Source: CAVQND01 sp964653485
GTDB taxonomy: Bacteria; Verrucomicrobiota; Verrucomicrobiia; Limisphaerales; UBA8199
Direction: 5' to 3'
NCBI GenBank assembly: GCA_964653485.1
Contig: CAZZFF010000002.1
Location: 1-64,000 of the forward strand
Length of the DNA: 64,000 bases
The notes under the pieces are model-generated. The model was not told where the DNA came from, did not search any database, and saw only the letters and a list, made by a program, of their open reading frames with translations. This document shows, piece after piece, positions 25,647 through 34,651 of the stretch. The position numbers and the translations under genes were made by a program. Each line of letters begins with the position of its first letter. Positions within the stretch are counted from its first letter, which is position 1.

Positions 25647-26855
25647 TCACGTCGAGCCTACTGCCTCGACCACTTTCCGCGCGGCGTCCGCCATGGTGCT
25701 GCCCGTGATGAGGGCCAGGCCCGAGGCTGCCAGCGTCTGCCGCCCGCTTTGCACGTTGTTGCCCTCCAGCCGCACCACCAGCGGCAGCCGCAACCCCGTC
25801 TCCTTCGCCGCGGCGACGATGCCCTTGGCAATGACGTCGCAATCCATGATGCCGCCAAAAATGTTGACCAGGATGCCTTTGACGTTGGCGTCCTGGAGAA
25901 TGATGCGGAAGGCCGCGGCGACCTGGTCCTGCGTCGCCCCGCCGCCGACGTCCAGGAAGTTGGCGGGCCGGCCCCCGAAGTGCTGAATGATGTCCATGGT
26001 CGCCATCGCCAAGCCCGCGCCGTTGACCAGGCACGCGATGTTCCCGTCCAGCTTGATGTAATTCAGGCTGTGTTTGGCGGCCTCGATCTCCAGCGGCGCT
26101 TCCTCGGCCAAATCGCGCATGGCCTGGATGTCCGGATGCCGGAAAAGCGCGTTGTCGTCCAGCGACACCTTCGCATCCACGGCGACCAGCGCCTCCTTCG
26201 CGTCGCCCGCGTCCACCACGCAGAGCGGGTTGATTTCCACCAGCGAAGCGTCGCACTCCCACCACGTTCTATAGACGCCCATCAGCAGCTTGGCCCCCTG
26301 CGCAATGAGCTCGCCCTTGAGCCCGAGAGCGGCGGCGGTCTTGCGCGCCTGATACGGCATAAGACCGAGGGTGGCATCCACGGGCTCCCGGACCAACTTC
26401 TCCGGCGTCCGGGCCGCCACTTCCTCGATGTCCATGCCGCCTTCGGTGCTGGCCATCATCACCGGCCGGGAGCAAGCGCGGTCGAGCAGGACTGCCAGGT
26501 AAAGCTCTTTGCGGATTTCCGGGGCCGCCTCCACCAGCAGCTTGCTGACAAGCCGTCCCTCGGCGCCGGTTTGGCGGGTGACCAGCACGTTGCCGAGCAT
26601 CGCCTTGGCCTTCTCGCGTACGTCCGCCGCCGAACGGCACAGTTTGACGCCGCCTTGAAAACCGTTCCGGTAAGTCCCTTTGCCGCGGCCGCCCGCGTGG
26701 ATTTGTGCCTTGACCGCCAGCCGCGGGGCGCCACGCGCGAGCAACTCCTCCGCGATGCTCGCGGCCCCTTGGGCTGTGTCGCATACGCCGCCGGGCGGGA
26801 CTGCCACCCCGTTCCGCGAGAGAAGTTGTTTGGCCTGGTACTCGTGAATATTCAC
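25647..26855 (-). CDS. sucC: Succinyl-CoA synthetase (ligase) subunit beta
   Basis: Nucleotide-binding ATP-grasp subunit paired with SucD, 402 residues. The start is a GTG at 26855, because the protein must begin 'NIHEYQAKQLLSRNGVAVP'; the frame upstream is a shadow of gltA. Motifs include 'VKAQIHAGGRGKG', 'EINPLCVV', 'NLVNGAGLAMATMD'-like 'CLVNGAGLAMATMDII' and 'GGRPANFLDVGGGA'. The GTG overlaps the gltA stop by 2 bp, so translation is likely coupled to citrate synthase. Confidence 0.94.
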   Translation of the reverse strand: MNIHEYQAKQLLSRNGVAVPPGGVCDTAQGAASIAEELLARGAPRLAVKAQIHAGGRGKGTYRNGFQGGVKLCRSAADVREKAKAMLGNVLVTRQTGAEGRLVSKLLVEAAPEIRKELYLAVLLDRACSRPVMMASTEGGMDIEEVAARTPEKLVREPVDATLGLMPYQARKTAAALGLKGELIAQGAKLLMGVYRTWWECDASLVEINPLCVVDAGDAKEALVAVDAKVSLDDNALFRHPDIQAMRDLAEEAPLEIEAAKHSLNYIKLDGNIACLVNGAGLAMATMDIIQHFGGRPANFLDVGGGATQDQVAAAFRIILQDANVKGILVNIFGGIMDCDVIAKGIVAAAKETGLRLPLVVRLEGNNVQSGRQTLAASGLALITGSTMADAARKVVEAVGST

Positions 26856-28138
26856 TTCCGGTCCTTGATCGGGATATAGTGGTTCAGGACCGGTCCGGTG
26901 TAAATCTGGCGTGGGCGATAAATGCGGGAGGGGCTCTCCGCGACCTCCTTGTAATTGGCTATCCAGCCCGGCATGCGCCCGATGGCGAAGATGACCGTGA
27001 ACATGTCCAGCGGAATTCCAATCGCCCGCATGATGATGCCGCTGTAGAAGTCCACGTTGGGATAGAGCTTGCGCTCCACAAAATAAGAATCCCGCAACGC
27101 CGCTTCTTCCAGGTGCTTGGCGATGTCCAGCAGCGGGTCGGAAATGTGCAGCTTGCCCAGGAGTTCGTCGCAAGCCCGCTTGATAATCTTGGCGCGCGGG
27201 TCGTAGTGCTTATAGACCCGGTGGCCGAAGCCCATCAGCCGCCTGCCGCTGTTCTTGTCCTTGGCGGCGGCGATAAATCTCGAGCCGTCGTCGCCCTCCC
27301 GGTGGATCTCCTCGAGCATTTCCAGCACGGCCTGGTTTGCCCCGCCGTGCAGCGGTCCCCACAGGGCGCAGACCCCCGCCGCCGCGCTGGCAAAGAGATT
27401 GGCCCGGCTCGATGCCACCATCCGCACCGTCGCCGTCGAACAGTTCTGCTCGTGGTCCGCGTGCAGCAGGAAAATCAGGTCCAGCGCCTTCACCGCCTCG
27501 GGCTTCAGGTCGTAATCCTCGTGAGGCAGCGAGAACATCATGTGGAGGAAATTGGCCGTGTACTTGAACTCCGGCTTGGGATAAATGGCCGGCAGCCCCA
27601 TGGACTTGCGGTAGGCAAAGGCCGCGATCGTGCGCACCTGGGAAAGCAGCCGCGCCGCCGCCCTCTCGAAATGCTCATTCGTGCCCTGCACCAGCAACTC
27701 CGGGTAAAAGCAACTCGATGCGTTGATCATCGAGGACAAAATCGCCATCGGATGCGCCATGGGCGGGAATCCCTCGAAATGGTGCCGCATCCCTTCGTGC
27801 AGCAACTCGTTATCCGTCAGCAAATCGGAAAACCGCTTCAACTCCCGGCTGGTTGGCAGGTGGCCGAAGACCAGCAGATGCGCCGCCTCGATGAACGTCG
27901 ACCTCTCGGCCAGCTCCTCGATCGGGATGCCGCGGTAACGCAAAATCCCCGCTTCCCCATCGATGAACGTGATCTGGCTCTGACATGAGCCCGTGTTGCC
28001 GTAACCATCATCCAGCGTGATGAACCCCGTCTCATTGCGCAGTGCCGATATATCGATCGCCCTTTCTCTTTCCGAGCCTTCGATGACGGGGAGGGCGGTC
28101 CTTTTTCCGTTGATTGTCAGTTCTGCGGTCTTGTCCAT
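26852..28138 (-). CDS. gltA: Citrate synthase
   Basis: Condenses oxaloacetate and acetyl-CoA at the entry of the TCA cycle. The 428-residue length and the N-terminal beta domain ('AELTINGKRTALPVIEGSE', then 'GFITLDDGYGNTGSCQSQIT') match the hexameric GltA type of Gram-negative bacteria. Catalytic His in 'LLHADHEQNCSTATVR', His in 'WGPLHGGANQAVLEML', 'GFGHRVYKHYDPRA' and Asp in 'PNVDFYSGIIMRAIG' are all present. It heads a gltA-sucC-sucD operon transcribed leftward from the 28.1-28.6 kb gap. Confidence 0.95.
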   Translation of the reverse strand: MDKTAELTINGKRTALPVIEGSERERAIDISALRNETGFITLDDGYGNTGSCQSQITFIDGEAGILRYRGIPIEELAERSTFIEAAHLLVFGHLPTSRELKRFSDLLTDNELLHEGMRHHFEGFPPMAHPMAILSSMINASSCFYPELLVQGTNEHFERAAARLLSQVRTIAAFAYRKSMGLPAIYPKPEFKYTANFLHMMFSLPHEDYDLKPEAVKALDLIFLLHADHEQNCSTATVRMVASSRANLFASAAAGVCALWGPLHGGANQAVLEMLEEIHREGDDGSRFIAAAKDKNSGRRLMGFGHRVYKHYDPRAKIIKRACDELLGKLHISDPLLDIAKHLEEAALRDSYFVERKLYPNVDFYSGIIMRAIGIPLDMFTVIFAIGRMPGWIANYKEVAESPSRIYRPRQIYTGPVLNHYIPIKDRK

Positions 28139-28581
28139 AGGCTGCTATTGTTCACGGGCGACGGGGCGGCACGGTAGGCGACTTCCCCCGCCCACACAAC
28201 CAAATTCCTTTCCCCCGAAGCTCTCTTTTCCCTCCTTTAGAATAGCACCCGCGGCTTCCTCGGCAAGGGGGGTCACTCCACCTTTTTTTCCTGAAGCCCC
28301 TTTCGGCAGGTTCGGATTCCCCTTTTCCCGCGCTTGCGCGCATCTCAGGTTTTTCGAGGCTGAGAATTGAGGATCGATAATTGGCCATTTCATATCCCAA
28401 GCATGGATCGGTTTTTCGTTCCTTTGGCACTCGAAACTTCGCGACTTGCGATGTTTCGTCTCTGAATTGCGGTTATCCTCATCGTCGAAAAGCGGGCAAT
28501 ATCTGGAGTACCCGCTTCCTTCCAGCGAATGGCACGTAAACTGCGTCTCAAGTTTAACTTTTTGGTTTCGGTTTGTATGAT
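28139..28581. other. Divergent intergenic region between gltA and the hydrogenase operon
   Basis: About 440 bp, more AT-rich than its surroundings, with no credible gene. It must hold the promoter of gltA-sucC-sucD on the left and that of the hydrogenase operon on the right. The sigma-54 element is listed separately. A second TTGGCAC near 28425 does not have the required spacing to a GC. Confidence 0.7.
28529..28545 (+). promoter_or_regulatory. Candidate sigma-54 (-24/-12) promoter of the hydrogenase operon
   Basis: TGGCACG followed after TAAA by CTGCG: GG at 28531-28532 and GC at 28543-28544, exactly 10 bp apart as sigma-54 requires. It agrees with the TGGCACG-N4-TTGCW consensus at all but two of the specified bases. 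Transcription would start near 28556, some 25 bp before the first ATG of the small subunit. Confidence 0.65.
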
Positions 28582-29757
28582 ATGAACTACTCAGAGTTGG
28601 GAAACCAGATGAACGGGGTCAAAGAGCGCGCGTTTTCTCGTGGAATCGCTCGCAGGGATTTCATCAAGCTTTGCATGACCGCGACGGCCATGATGGGCCT
28701 GCCGATGAGCATGCACAGCCGTGTGGTCCAGGCCGCGCAGGCCGCCGATAAGCCCCCCGTCATCTGGCTGCATTTCCAGGAATGCACCGGTTGCTCGGAA
28801 TCCCTCCTCCGCTCCAGCCACCCCACTGTCTCTTCACTGATCCTGGACCTGATCTCTCTGGACTACCACGAGACCCTCATGGCGGGCTCTGGAACGCAGG
28901 CCGAGGAATCGCTCCAGTCCTCGATGAAAGCCAACCACGGCAAATACATCCTGGTCGTCGAAGGGGCGATCCCGACCGCCGAGAACGGCATTTTCTGCAA
29001 GGTCGGCGGCAAGACGGCGCTGGATTCGTTGCGCCACGCGGCCGAGGGCGCTGCCGCAATCCTCTGCATCGGCACCTGTTCGAGCTTCGGCGGCATCCAG
29101 TCGGTCGGCGTCAATCCGACCGGGGCCGTTGGCGTTCGCGAAATCGTGAAGGACAAGCCGATTGTCAACATCCCGGGGTGCCCGCCCAACCCTTACAACT
29201 TCCTCTCCACGGTGTTGTACTATCTGACGTTCAAGCGCCTGCCCGAGTTGGATGCCCTGAACCGGCCCAAGTTCGCCTACGGCCGGAGAATTCATGAGCA
29301 TTGCGAGCGGCGCCCCCACTTCGACGCCGGACGCTTTGCCCAGGCCTACGGTGACGCCGGCCACGCGCAAGGTTACTGCCTTTACAAGCTGGGCTGCAAG
29401 GGACCGGCCACCTACGCCAATTGCTCGGTCCAGCGATTCAACGACGTCGGCGTCTGGCCCGTGTCGGTGGGGCACCCCTGCATCGGTTGCACCGAGCCGG
29501 ATATCCTCTTCAAACTGCCCATCGCGGAGAAGGTCCAGATTCATGAGCCGACTCCGTTCGACAGCTACGCCCCGGCCAGCCTCAAGGAAAAGGGCAAGGG
29601 GCCGGACCCGGTTACCACCGGGATCGTTGGCCTGGCGGCGGGCGCCATCATCGGCGCCGCGGTTATGATGACCCGGAAACTGCCCGCTTCGGTCGAGACG
29701 CCGGGAGGCGGCAATGGCGGCGGCCCAACGAATAAAGGCGGAGGATCCAAACGATGA
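28582..29757 (+). CDS. hybO: [NiFe]-hydrogenase small subunit (HybO-like)
   Basis: Electron-transfer subunit of a membrane-bound uptake hydrogenase, exported folded through Tat. The Tat motif is 'ARRDFIKLCMTATAMMGLP'. Proximal-cluster ligands are 'ECTGCSES', 'CIGTCSSFGG' and 'PGCPPNPYNF'. The distal and medial ligands lie in 'HEHCERRPHFDAGRF', 'YCLYKLGCKGPATYANCS' and 'HPCIGCTEPD'. The proximal motif is CTGCS, not the CTCCS of oxygen-tolerant enzymes. A C-terminal helix (GIVGLAAGAIIGAAVMM) anchors it in the membrane, and the tail is Gly-rich. The start could also be the ATG at 28609, which has a better ribosome-binding site. It overlaps hybA by 4 bp. Confidence 0.92.
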   Translation: MNYSELGNQMNGVKERAFSRGIARRDFIKLCMTATAMMGLPMSMHSRVVQAAQAADKPPVIWLHFQECTGCSESLLRSSHPTVSSLILDLISLDYHETLMAGSGTQAEESLQSSMKANHGKYILVVEGAIPTAENGIFCKVGGKTALDSLRHAAEGAAAILCIGTCSSFGGIQSVGVNPTGAVGVREIVKDKPIVNIPGCPPNPYNFLSTVLYYLTFKRLPELDALNRPKFAYGRRIHEHCERRPHFDAGRFAQAYGDAGHAQGYCLYKLGCKGPATYANCSVQRFNDVGVWPVSVGHPCIGCTEPDILFKLPIAEKVQIHEPTPFDSYAPASLKEKGKGPDPVTTGIVGLAAGAIIGAAVMMTRKLPASVETPGGGNGGGPTNKGGGSKR

Positions 29758-30755
29758 ACCGACGTGACTTTTTCAAGAAAGCGGGCATAGCCTCCACCGG
29801 ACTCGTCGTCGCCGCCAGCCCGGCGGCGGCCAACTCAGCCGCCGCCCAGCCCAACAACGAAGAGTTGGGGATGCTTTACGACGCGACCCGATGCGTCGGA
29901 TGCAAGGCCTGCATGGCCGCCTGCAAACGGGTCAACGCCGGCCCCGGCGCCCTCGCCTTCGAGACCGCCGATTTCGATCAGGACGCCCTGTGGGACGCCC
30001 CGACGGACCTCTCCGGCGACACCCGGACTATCATCAAGCTCTTTAAAGAGAACCATCAATGGTCCTACATCAAGTACTCGTGCATGCATTGTCAGACGCC
30101 TTCCTGTGTCTCCGTCTGCCCGGTGAAGGCGATGACCAAGGACCCGGTGACAGGCATCGTGGATTACAGCAAAGACAACTGTATCGGGTGCCGTTATTGT
30201 CAGGTGGCCTGTCCGTTCAATATCCCCAAATTCCAGTGGGACCGAACGATCCCGCGCATCGTTAAGTGCGACCTGTGCCGCGAGACCAACTTGAAGGACA
30301 AAGGCATCACCGCTTGCGCGGAGACCTGCCCCACCGGCGCGATCCTGTTCGGCAAACGCGCCGAGCTCTTGAGAGAGGCCCGGGCCCGGCTTGAGCAACA
30401 CCCGGACAAATACATTCACCATATCTACGGAGAGCACGAGGTCGGGGGCACAAACCATCTCTACCTGGCCGCTCTGCCATTCGCGCGCCTGGGGCTTCCG
30501 GATTTGCAATCCGACGCGCCGGCGACCTTCTCCGAGAAGATACAGCACACTATTTACAAGGGGTTCATCGCGCCCGTTGCCCTCTATACCGGGTTGTGCC
30601 TCGTGGCGTTCCGGAACATGAAACGATTCAAGACCAGTCACCAGGAGCCTCAGACCGCGGCGGGGCGGGGGACTGGCCAACCCGCTGGCGAAGAACCCGC
30701 CAACGCGAATGCGCCCAGGGGCGGGCGACAGAACCAACGACAGGAGAACAAGTAG
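29754..30755 (+). CDS. hybA: Hydrogenase 4Fe-4S ferredoxin subunit (HybA-like)
   Basis: Periplasmic polyferredoxin that carries electrons from the hydrogenase small subunit to the membrane protein HybB. The Tat signal is 'MNRRDFFKKAGIASTG'. Four cluster sites are readable: 'CVGCKACMAACK', 'CMHCQTPSCVSVCP', 'CIGCRYCQVACPF' and 'CDLCRE...CAETCP'. A C-terminal helix (GFIAPVALYTGLCLVAF) before a disordered Gln/Asn/Arg-rich tail matches the membrane-anchored HybA type. The gene order is as in the E. coli hyb operon. The stop codon abuts the next ATG. Confidence 0.9.
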   Translation: MNRRDFFKKAGIASTGLVVAASPAAANSAAAQPNNEELGMLYDATRCVGCKACMAACKRVNAGPGALAFETADFDQDALWDAPTDLSGDTRTIIKLFKENHQWSYIKYSCMHCQTPSCVSVCPVKAMTKDPVTGIVDYSKDNCIGCRYCQVACPFNIPKFQWDRTIPRIVKCDLCRETNLKDKGITACAETCPTGAILFGKRAELLREARARLEQHPDKYIHHIYGEHEVGGTNHLYLAALPFARLGLPDLQSDAPATFSEKIQHTIYKGFIAPVALYTGLCLVAFRNMKRFKTSHQEPQTAAGRGTGQPAGEEPANANAPRGGRQNQRQENK

Positions 30756-32120
30756 ATGGGCAACGATGAGTTTCAAAAGCAGGAAGGCAAGATTCTCACC
30801 AAATCCTTCTTTGTGTTGTTGGGGTTGGCCTTGCTCGGCATGCTCCTGATTGGCGTGCGCTGCGTCAAAGGCATCGGGGCCGTGTCGAACCTGAGCGACG
30901 GCTATCCCTGGGGCATCTGGATTACGTACGATGTCGCCACGGGCACCGCGATCGCCTGCGGGGGGTACGCGGTGGCCATCCTCATCTACATCCGCAACCG
31001 CCTTCATTACCATCCTCTCATCCGCTCCTGCCTGCTCACGAGCATGTTCGGTTATGGATTGGCCGGTTTCTCGGTGATGGTGGACCTCGGACGGCCTTGG
31101 AATGCCTATAACTTCTTTGTGCTCTCCAAGTGGCAGTTCAACTCGGCGATGTTCGAGGTGGCCTTGTGCGTCATGGCCTATTCCACCGTGCTCATCATCG
31201 AGTTCCTCCCGGCCATCCTCTACAGCCTGGAAACCAGCCGTTGGCGCCGCCTCCAGGAGGCCATGGACGTGCTCCATCCCTTCCTCGGCGTGGACAAGAA
31301 CGCCGTCATGAACAAGGTCGAGGTGGTTCGCTCCGCCGCCGGGTGGTTGCGTCCGCGCCTCGATAAGGTCCTCATCTTCATCATCGTCCTGGGCATCACC
31401 CTCCCCACGATGCACCAGTCCTCCCTGGGGTCCATGCTCCTCATCGCTTCTACCAAGCTCCACCCGCTCTGGCTCACCCCCTTTCTGCCCCTCCTCTTCC
31501 TCATCAACTGTCTCTATATCGGCTACGCGATCGCCATCCTCGAATCCGTCATCTCCTCCTATGCCTTTGGCCGGCCTTATGAGGTTCAGGAACTCTCCGG
31601 CCTGGCGGGCATTATCCCCTGGCTCGCGGGACTCTGGCTGAGCGTGGTGGTGGGCGACCTTGCCTATCGGGGCCAGTTGGGCGCCGCCCTGAGCCTGGAC
31701 AGGTATTCCTGCTGTTTCCTGGCCGAGTTCGCCCTCTTGGCCTGCGGCTCCCTTGTCCTCTTTAGACGCAAAAACCGCTTCTCTCCCCGCTGGTTGTTCG
31801 CCTCGGCCGCCCTCATCGTGCTGGGCGGCGCCCTCTACCGATTCAATGTCTATCTCATTGGGTTTAATCCAGGCACGGGATGGAGTTACTTCCCGTCCCT
31901 GGCGGAGATCCTGATCAGCGTCGGGATTGTGGCCATTGAGTTGCTCGGCTACCAGGTGCTCGTCAAGTTGGTCCCCGTTCTGCCCAAGATTGTCATCGAC
32001 AGCCACCCCGAAGCCCGCCTGGCATCCTCCGCCCCGCGGCGGCCCGCGCCGCGCCACGGCCAGGCCCCTTATCCCGCCATCGACGACAAGCCCGGCGGGT
32101 CCCGCCTCAAGCCGGTCTGA
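30756..32120 (+). CDS. hybB: Hydrogenase NrfD/HybB-type quinone-reacting membrane subunit
   Basis: Integral membrane protein of the NrfD/PsrC family, 454 residues with about ten transmembrane helices. The N-terminal part has 'GVRCVKGIGAVSNLSDGYPW' then 'GIWITYDVATGTAIACGGYA', as in HybB. 'VMVDLGRPWNAYNFFVL' and 'TMHQSSLGSMLLIASTKLHP' are further HybB features. It passes electrons from HybA to quinone without haem. No cytochrome b HyaC-type gene is present, which supports a Hyb-type (group 1c-like) enzyme. Confidence 0.9.
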   Translation: MGNDEFQKQEGKILTKSFFVLLGLALLGMLLIGVRCVKGIGAVSNLSDGYPWGIWITYDVATGTAIACGGYAVAILIYIRNRLHYHPLIRSCLLTSMFGYGLAGFSVMVDLGRPWNAYNFFVLSKWQFNSAMFEVALCVMAYSTVLIIEFLPAILYSLETSRWRRLQEAMDVLHPFLGVDKNAVMNKVEVVRSAAGWLRPRLDKVLIFIIVLGITLPTMHQSSLGSMLLIASTKLHPLWLTPFLPLLFLINCLYIGYAIAILESVISSYAFGRPYEVQELSGLAGIIPWLAGLWLSVVVGDLAYRGQLGAALSLDRYSCCFLAEFALLACGSLVLFRRKNRFSPRWLFASAALIVLGGALYRFNVYLIGFNPGTGWSYFPSLAEILISVGIVAIELLGYQVLVKLVPVLPKIVIDSHPEARLASSAPRRPAPRHGQAPYPAIDDKPGGSRLKPV

Positions 32121-32176
32121 CATCGGGTTCGCTCTTTTAACCTGTTCCTAACCTCCATTAACTCCAGCTTATTTCA

Positions 32177-33859
32177 ATGGCACGCACCCTCACACTAGAC
32201 CCCGTGACTCGAATCGAAGGCCACCTCAGAATCGATGCCGAGGTCGATAATGGCCAGGTGACCAAGGCATGGTCCTCCGCTCAGATGTGGCGGGGCATCG
32301 AGGTCATCCTCAAAGGGCGCGACCCCCAGGACGCCTGGTCCTACGTCCAGCGCTTTTGCGGCGTCTGCACCACTGTCCATGCCATCAGTTCCATCCGCGC
32401 CGTCGAGCACGCCCTCAAGGTCGAAGTCCCTCTCAATGCCCAACTCGTGCGCAATCTGATGATCGCCCAGCACTCCGTGCAGGACCACATCGTCCACTTC
32501 TATCACCTCTCGGCCCTCGACTGGGTGGACCTCGTCTCGGCGCTCGGCGCCGACCCGGCCAAGACTGCCCAGGTCGCTCAGAGCCTGTCCGATTGGCCCG
32601 GCAACAGCCCCACCGAGTTCAAGGCCGTCCAAGAGCGTCTCAAGGCCTTCGTAGCCGGGGGCAAGCTGGGCCTGTTCGCCTCCGGTTACTGGGGCCACCC
32701 CGCGATGAAACTCCCGCCCGAAATCAACCTCCTGGCAGTGGCGCACTACCTCAGGGCTTTCGATTACCAGCGGAAGGCCGCCCAAGCAGTCGCCATCCTC
32801 GGCGGCAAGAATCCCCATATCCAGAACCTCGTCGTGGGGGGAGTCGCCACCGCCATCAACCCCGATAACCTGGCAACCCTGAACCTGGAACGCTTGGCCT
32901 ACATGCGCAGCCTGATGGAAGAGTCGCGTGAGTTCGTCCAGAAGGTCTATTACCCTGACCTCCTGGCGCTGGCCGGCGCTTACAAGGAGTGGTTCGGGTT
33001 CGGCGCCGGCGTGACCAACTACCTGGCGGTGCCCGAGTTTCCCGAGGACTCCCGGGCGTCTCGGTTCACGTTGGCTGGCGGCATCATCACCAACGGAGAC
33101 ACACAGAACGTCCGCTTCATCAAGGACCATCGGGACGAGTTCCTCATCAACAACGTCCAGGAGTCCGTTGCTCGTGCCTGGTACACTGGGGCCGAGCCGC
33201 TCCATCCTTGGCGCGGAGAAACCAAACCCGGCTACACCGACTTTCAGCCGGACGCCAAATACTCCTGGTGCAAGGCGCCCCGGCTCGCGGGCCAGCCTGT
33301 CCAGGTCGGTCCCCTGGCCCAGGTCCTCGTCAATTATGCCGCCGGCAATGCCCGCGTGCGCAAACTCGTTGACGCGGCCAACTCGAAGCTCGGCATTGGC
33401 CTCAAAGATTACCACTCCACGATGGGCCGCATGTTGGCCCGGGGGATTCGCGCCTATATCATGGCGGACCTCTCGCTCGATCTGCTCGACAACCTCACTG
33501 CCAACCTCGCCGCCGGCGACAAGGCCTATGCCAATCCGACCGAGATTCCCGAGGGCGACTTCCGGGGTGTCGGCTTCCACGAAGCCCCGCGCGGGAGCCT
33601 GTCGCACTGGATTGTCATCAAAAACAAGAAGATCGAGAACTATCAGGCCGTCGTCCCGACCACCTGGAACGCCTCCCCGCGGGACGAAAAAGGCCTGGCC
33701 GGCCCCTACGAGGCATCACTCGTGGCCAACCCCGTCGCCCAGGTCGACAAACCTCTCGAGGTCCTCCGCACAATCCACTCCTTTGACCCGTGCATCGCCT
33801 GCGCCGTCCACGCCGTCGACCTGGCTGGCGGGGAGACCACCCGCGTCAAGGCCGCCTAG
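32177..33859 (+). CDS. hybC: [NiFe]-hydrogenase large subunit (HybC-like)
   Basis: Catalytic subunit holding the Ni-Fe(CN)2CO centre, 560 residues. The L1 motif is 'RFCGVCTTVH' (Cys61, Cys64) and L2 is 'DPCIACAVH' (Cys539, Cys542, His545). The 15 residues after His545 are the peptide removed by the maturation protease encoded next. The N-terminal 'LDPVTRIEGHLRID' is the family signature. It has no export signal and would travel with the Tat-targeted small subunit. The insertion genes hypA-F are not in the window. Confidence 0.95.
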   Translation: MARTLTLDPVTRIEGHLRIDAEVDNGQVTKAWSSAQMWRGIEVILKGRDPQDAWSYVQRFCGVCTTVHAISSIRAVEHALKVEVPLNAQLVRNLMIAQHSVQDHIVHFYHLSALDWVDLVSALGADPAKTAQVAQSLSDWPGNSPTEFKAVQERLKAFVAGGKLGLFASGYWGHPAMKLPPEINLLAVAHYLRAFDYQRKAAQAVAILGGKNPHIQNLVVGGVATAINPDNLATLNLERLAYMRSLMEESREFVQKVYYPDLLALAGAYKEWFGFGAGVTNYLAVPEFPEDSRASRFTLAGGIITNGDTQNVRFIKDHRDEFLINNVQESVARAWYTGAEPLHPWRGETKPGYTDFQPDAKYSWCKAPRLAGQPVQVGPLAQVLVNYAAGNARVRKLVDAANSKLGIGLKDYHSTMGRMLARGIRAYIMADLSLDLLDNLTANLAAGDKAYANPTEIPEGDFRGVGFHEAPRGSLSHWIVIKNKKIENYQAVVPTTWNASPRDEKGLAGPYEASLVANPVAQVDKPLEVLRTIHSFDPCIACAVHAVDLAGGETTRVKAA

Positions 33860-33866
33860 GCCGCCG

Positions 33867-34391
33867 ATGAACACACTCATCCTCGGCACGGGCAATCTCT
33901 TGCTTTCGGACGAGGGCTTCGGGGTGCATTTCATCCGCCGCCTGGAACAACATTACCGGTTCCCGGAGGAAGTGGCATTGCTGGACGGCGGCACGATGGG
34001 CCTCATGCTGGCGCATGAGATCGAGCAAGCCGATCGAGTTTATATCGTGGATGCGCTCATCCCGCCGGAGCCGCCGCTGGAAGAAGCTGCCCGGCCCCTT
34101 TCCAACCTGGTTCCGGGCTGCTGTGTCCGCTATGCCAAGGAGGATTTCATGCTGAACCGCATCCCCCTCAAGCTCTCTCCGCATCAGGCCGGCGTCCAGG
34201 AAATGCTCCTGGTCAGCGAGTTGCGCGGGCGCTGCCCCAAAGAGGTCTTCCTCCTGGGCGTCATCCCGGAATCCCTCGCCCCGGGCTGCACACTCTCCCC
34301 CCGGCTCGAACAACGGCTCGGGCCTATGGCCGACAATCTGGTGGCGGAGTTGCGCGGATTGGGCTTTCACGTGACCGGACGCCAGGCCTGA
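33867..34391 (+). CDS. hybD: Hydrogenase maturation protease (HyaD/HybD-like)
   Basis: Endopeptidase that removes the C-terminal peptide of the large subunit after nickel insertion. The 174-residue protein begins 'MNTLILGTGNLLLSDEGFGV' and has Glu16, Asp61-like 'VYIVDAL' and His in 'LSPHQAGVQEMLL', the nickel-binding residues of the family. The start at 33867 is 7 bp after the hybC stop; the longer open frame upstream is a shadow of hybC. Confidence 0.92.
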   Translation: MNTLILGTGNLLLSDEGFGVHFIRRLEQHYRFPEEVALLDGGTMGLMLAHEIEQADRVYIVDALIPPEPPLEEAARPLSNLVPGCCVRYAKEDFMLNRIPLKLSPHQAGVQEMLLVSELRGRCPKEVFLLGVIPESLAPGCTLSPRLEQRLGPMADNLVAELRGLGFHVTGRQA

Positions 34392-34651
34392 ATGCGTAGC
34401 ACGCGGTTTCAGTCCAGGGGCTACGGAATCTGAATTCGGCAGAACCGGGCCGCGCTGGCGCCGAGCGGCATCATAGCGGCGTCTCGGCAGCCGCAGTCTC
34501 GCGCGGGGGAAACACTCCCTCTCCTGATTTTGAGATCACTTTCGAGTTGCTTCACGCCAAGCCATTACGATAAGCTCGCCTTTGAACAAGAATAACCACA
34601 CCAACCTCGATAGCGGTTCGGGGCTGGTCTTGGTTTCCGGAGGGACGACGT

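Noticed and set aside
28424..28450. TTGGCAC near 28425 as a second sigma-54 promoter
   Set aside because: The base pair 10 bp after GG is TT; the next GC is at the wrong spacing.
29835..32123. 762-residue open frame antisense to hybA and hybB
   Set aside because: Shadow of two clear hydrogenase genes; low-complexity Asp/Glu/His/Gly composition and no family pattern.
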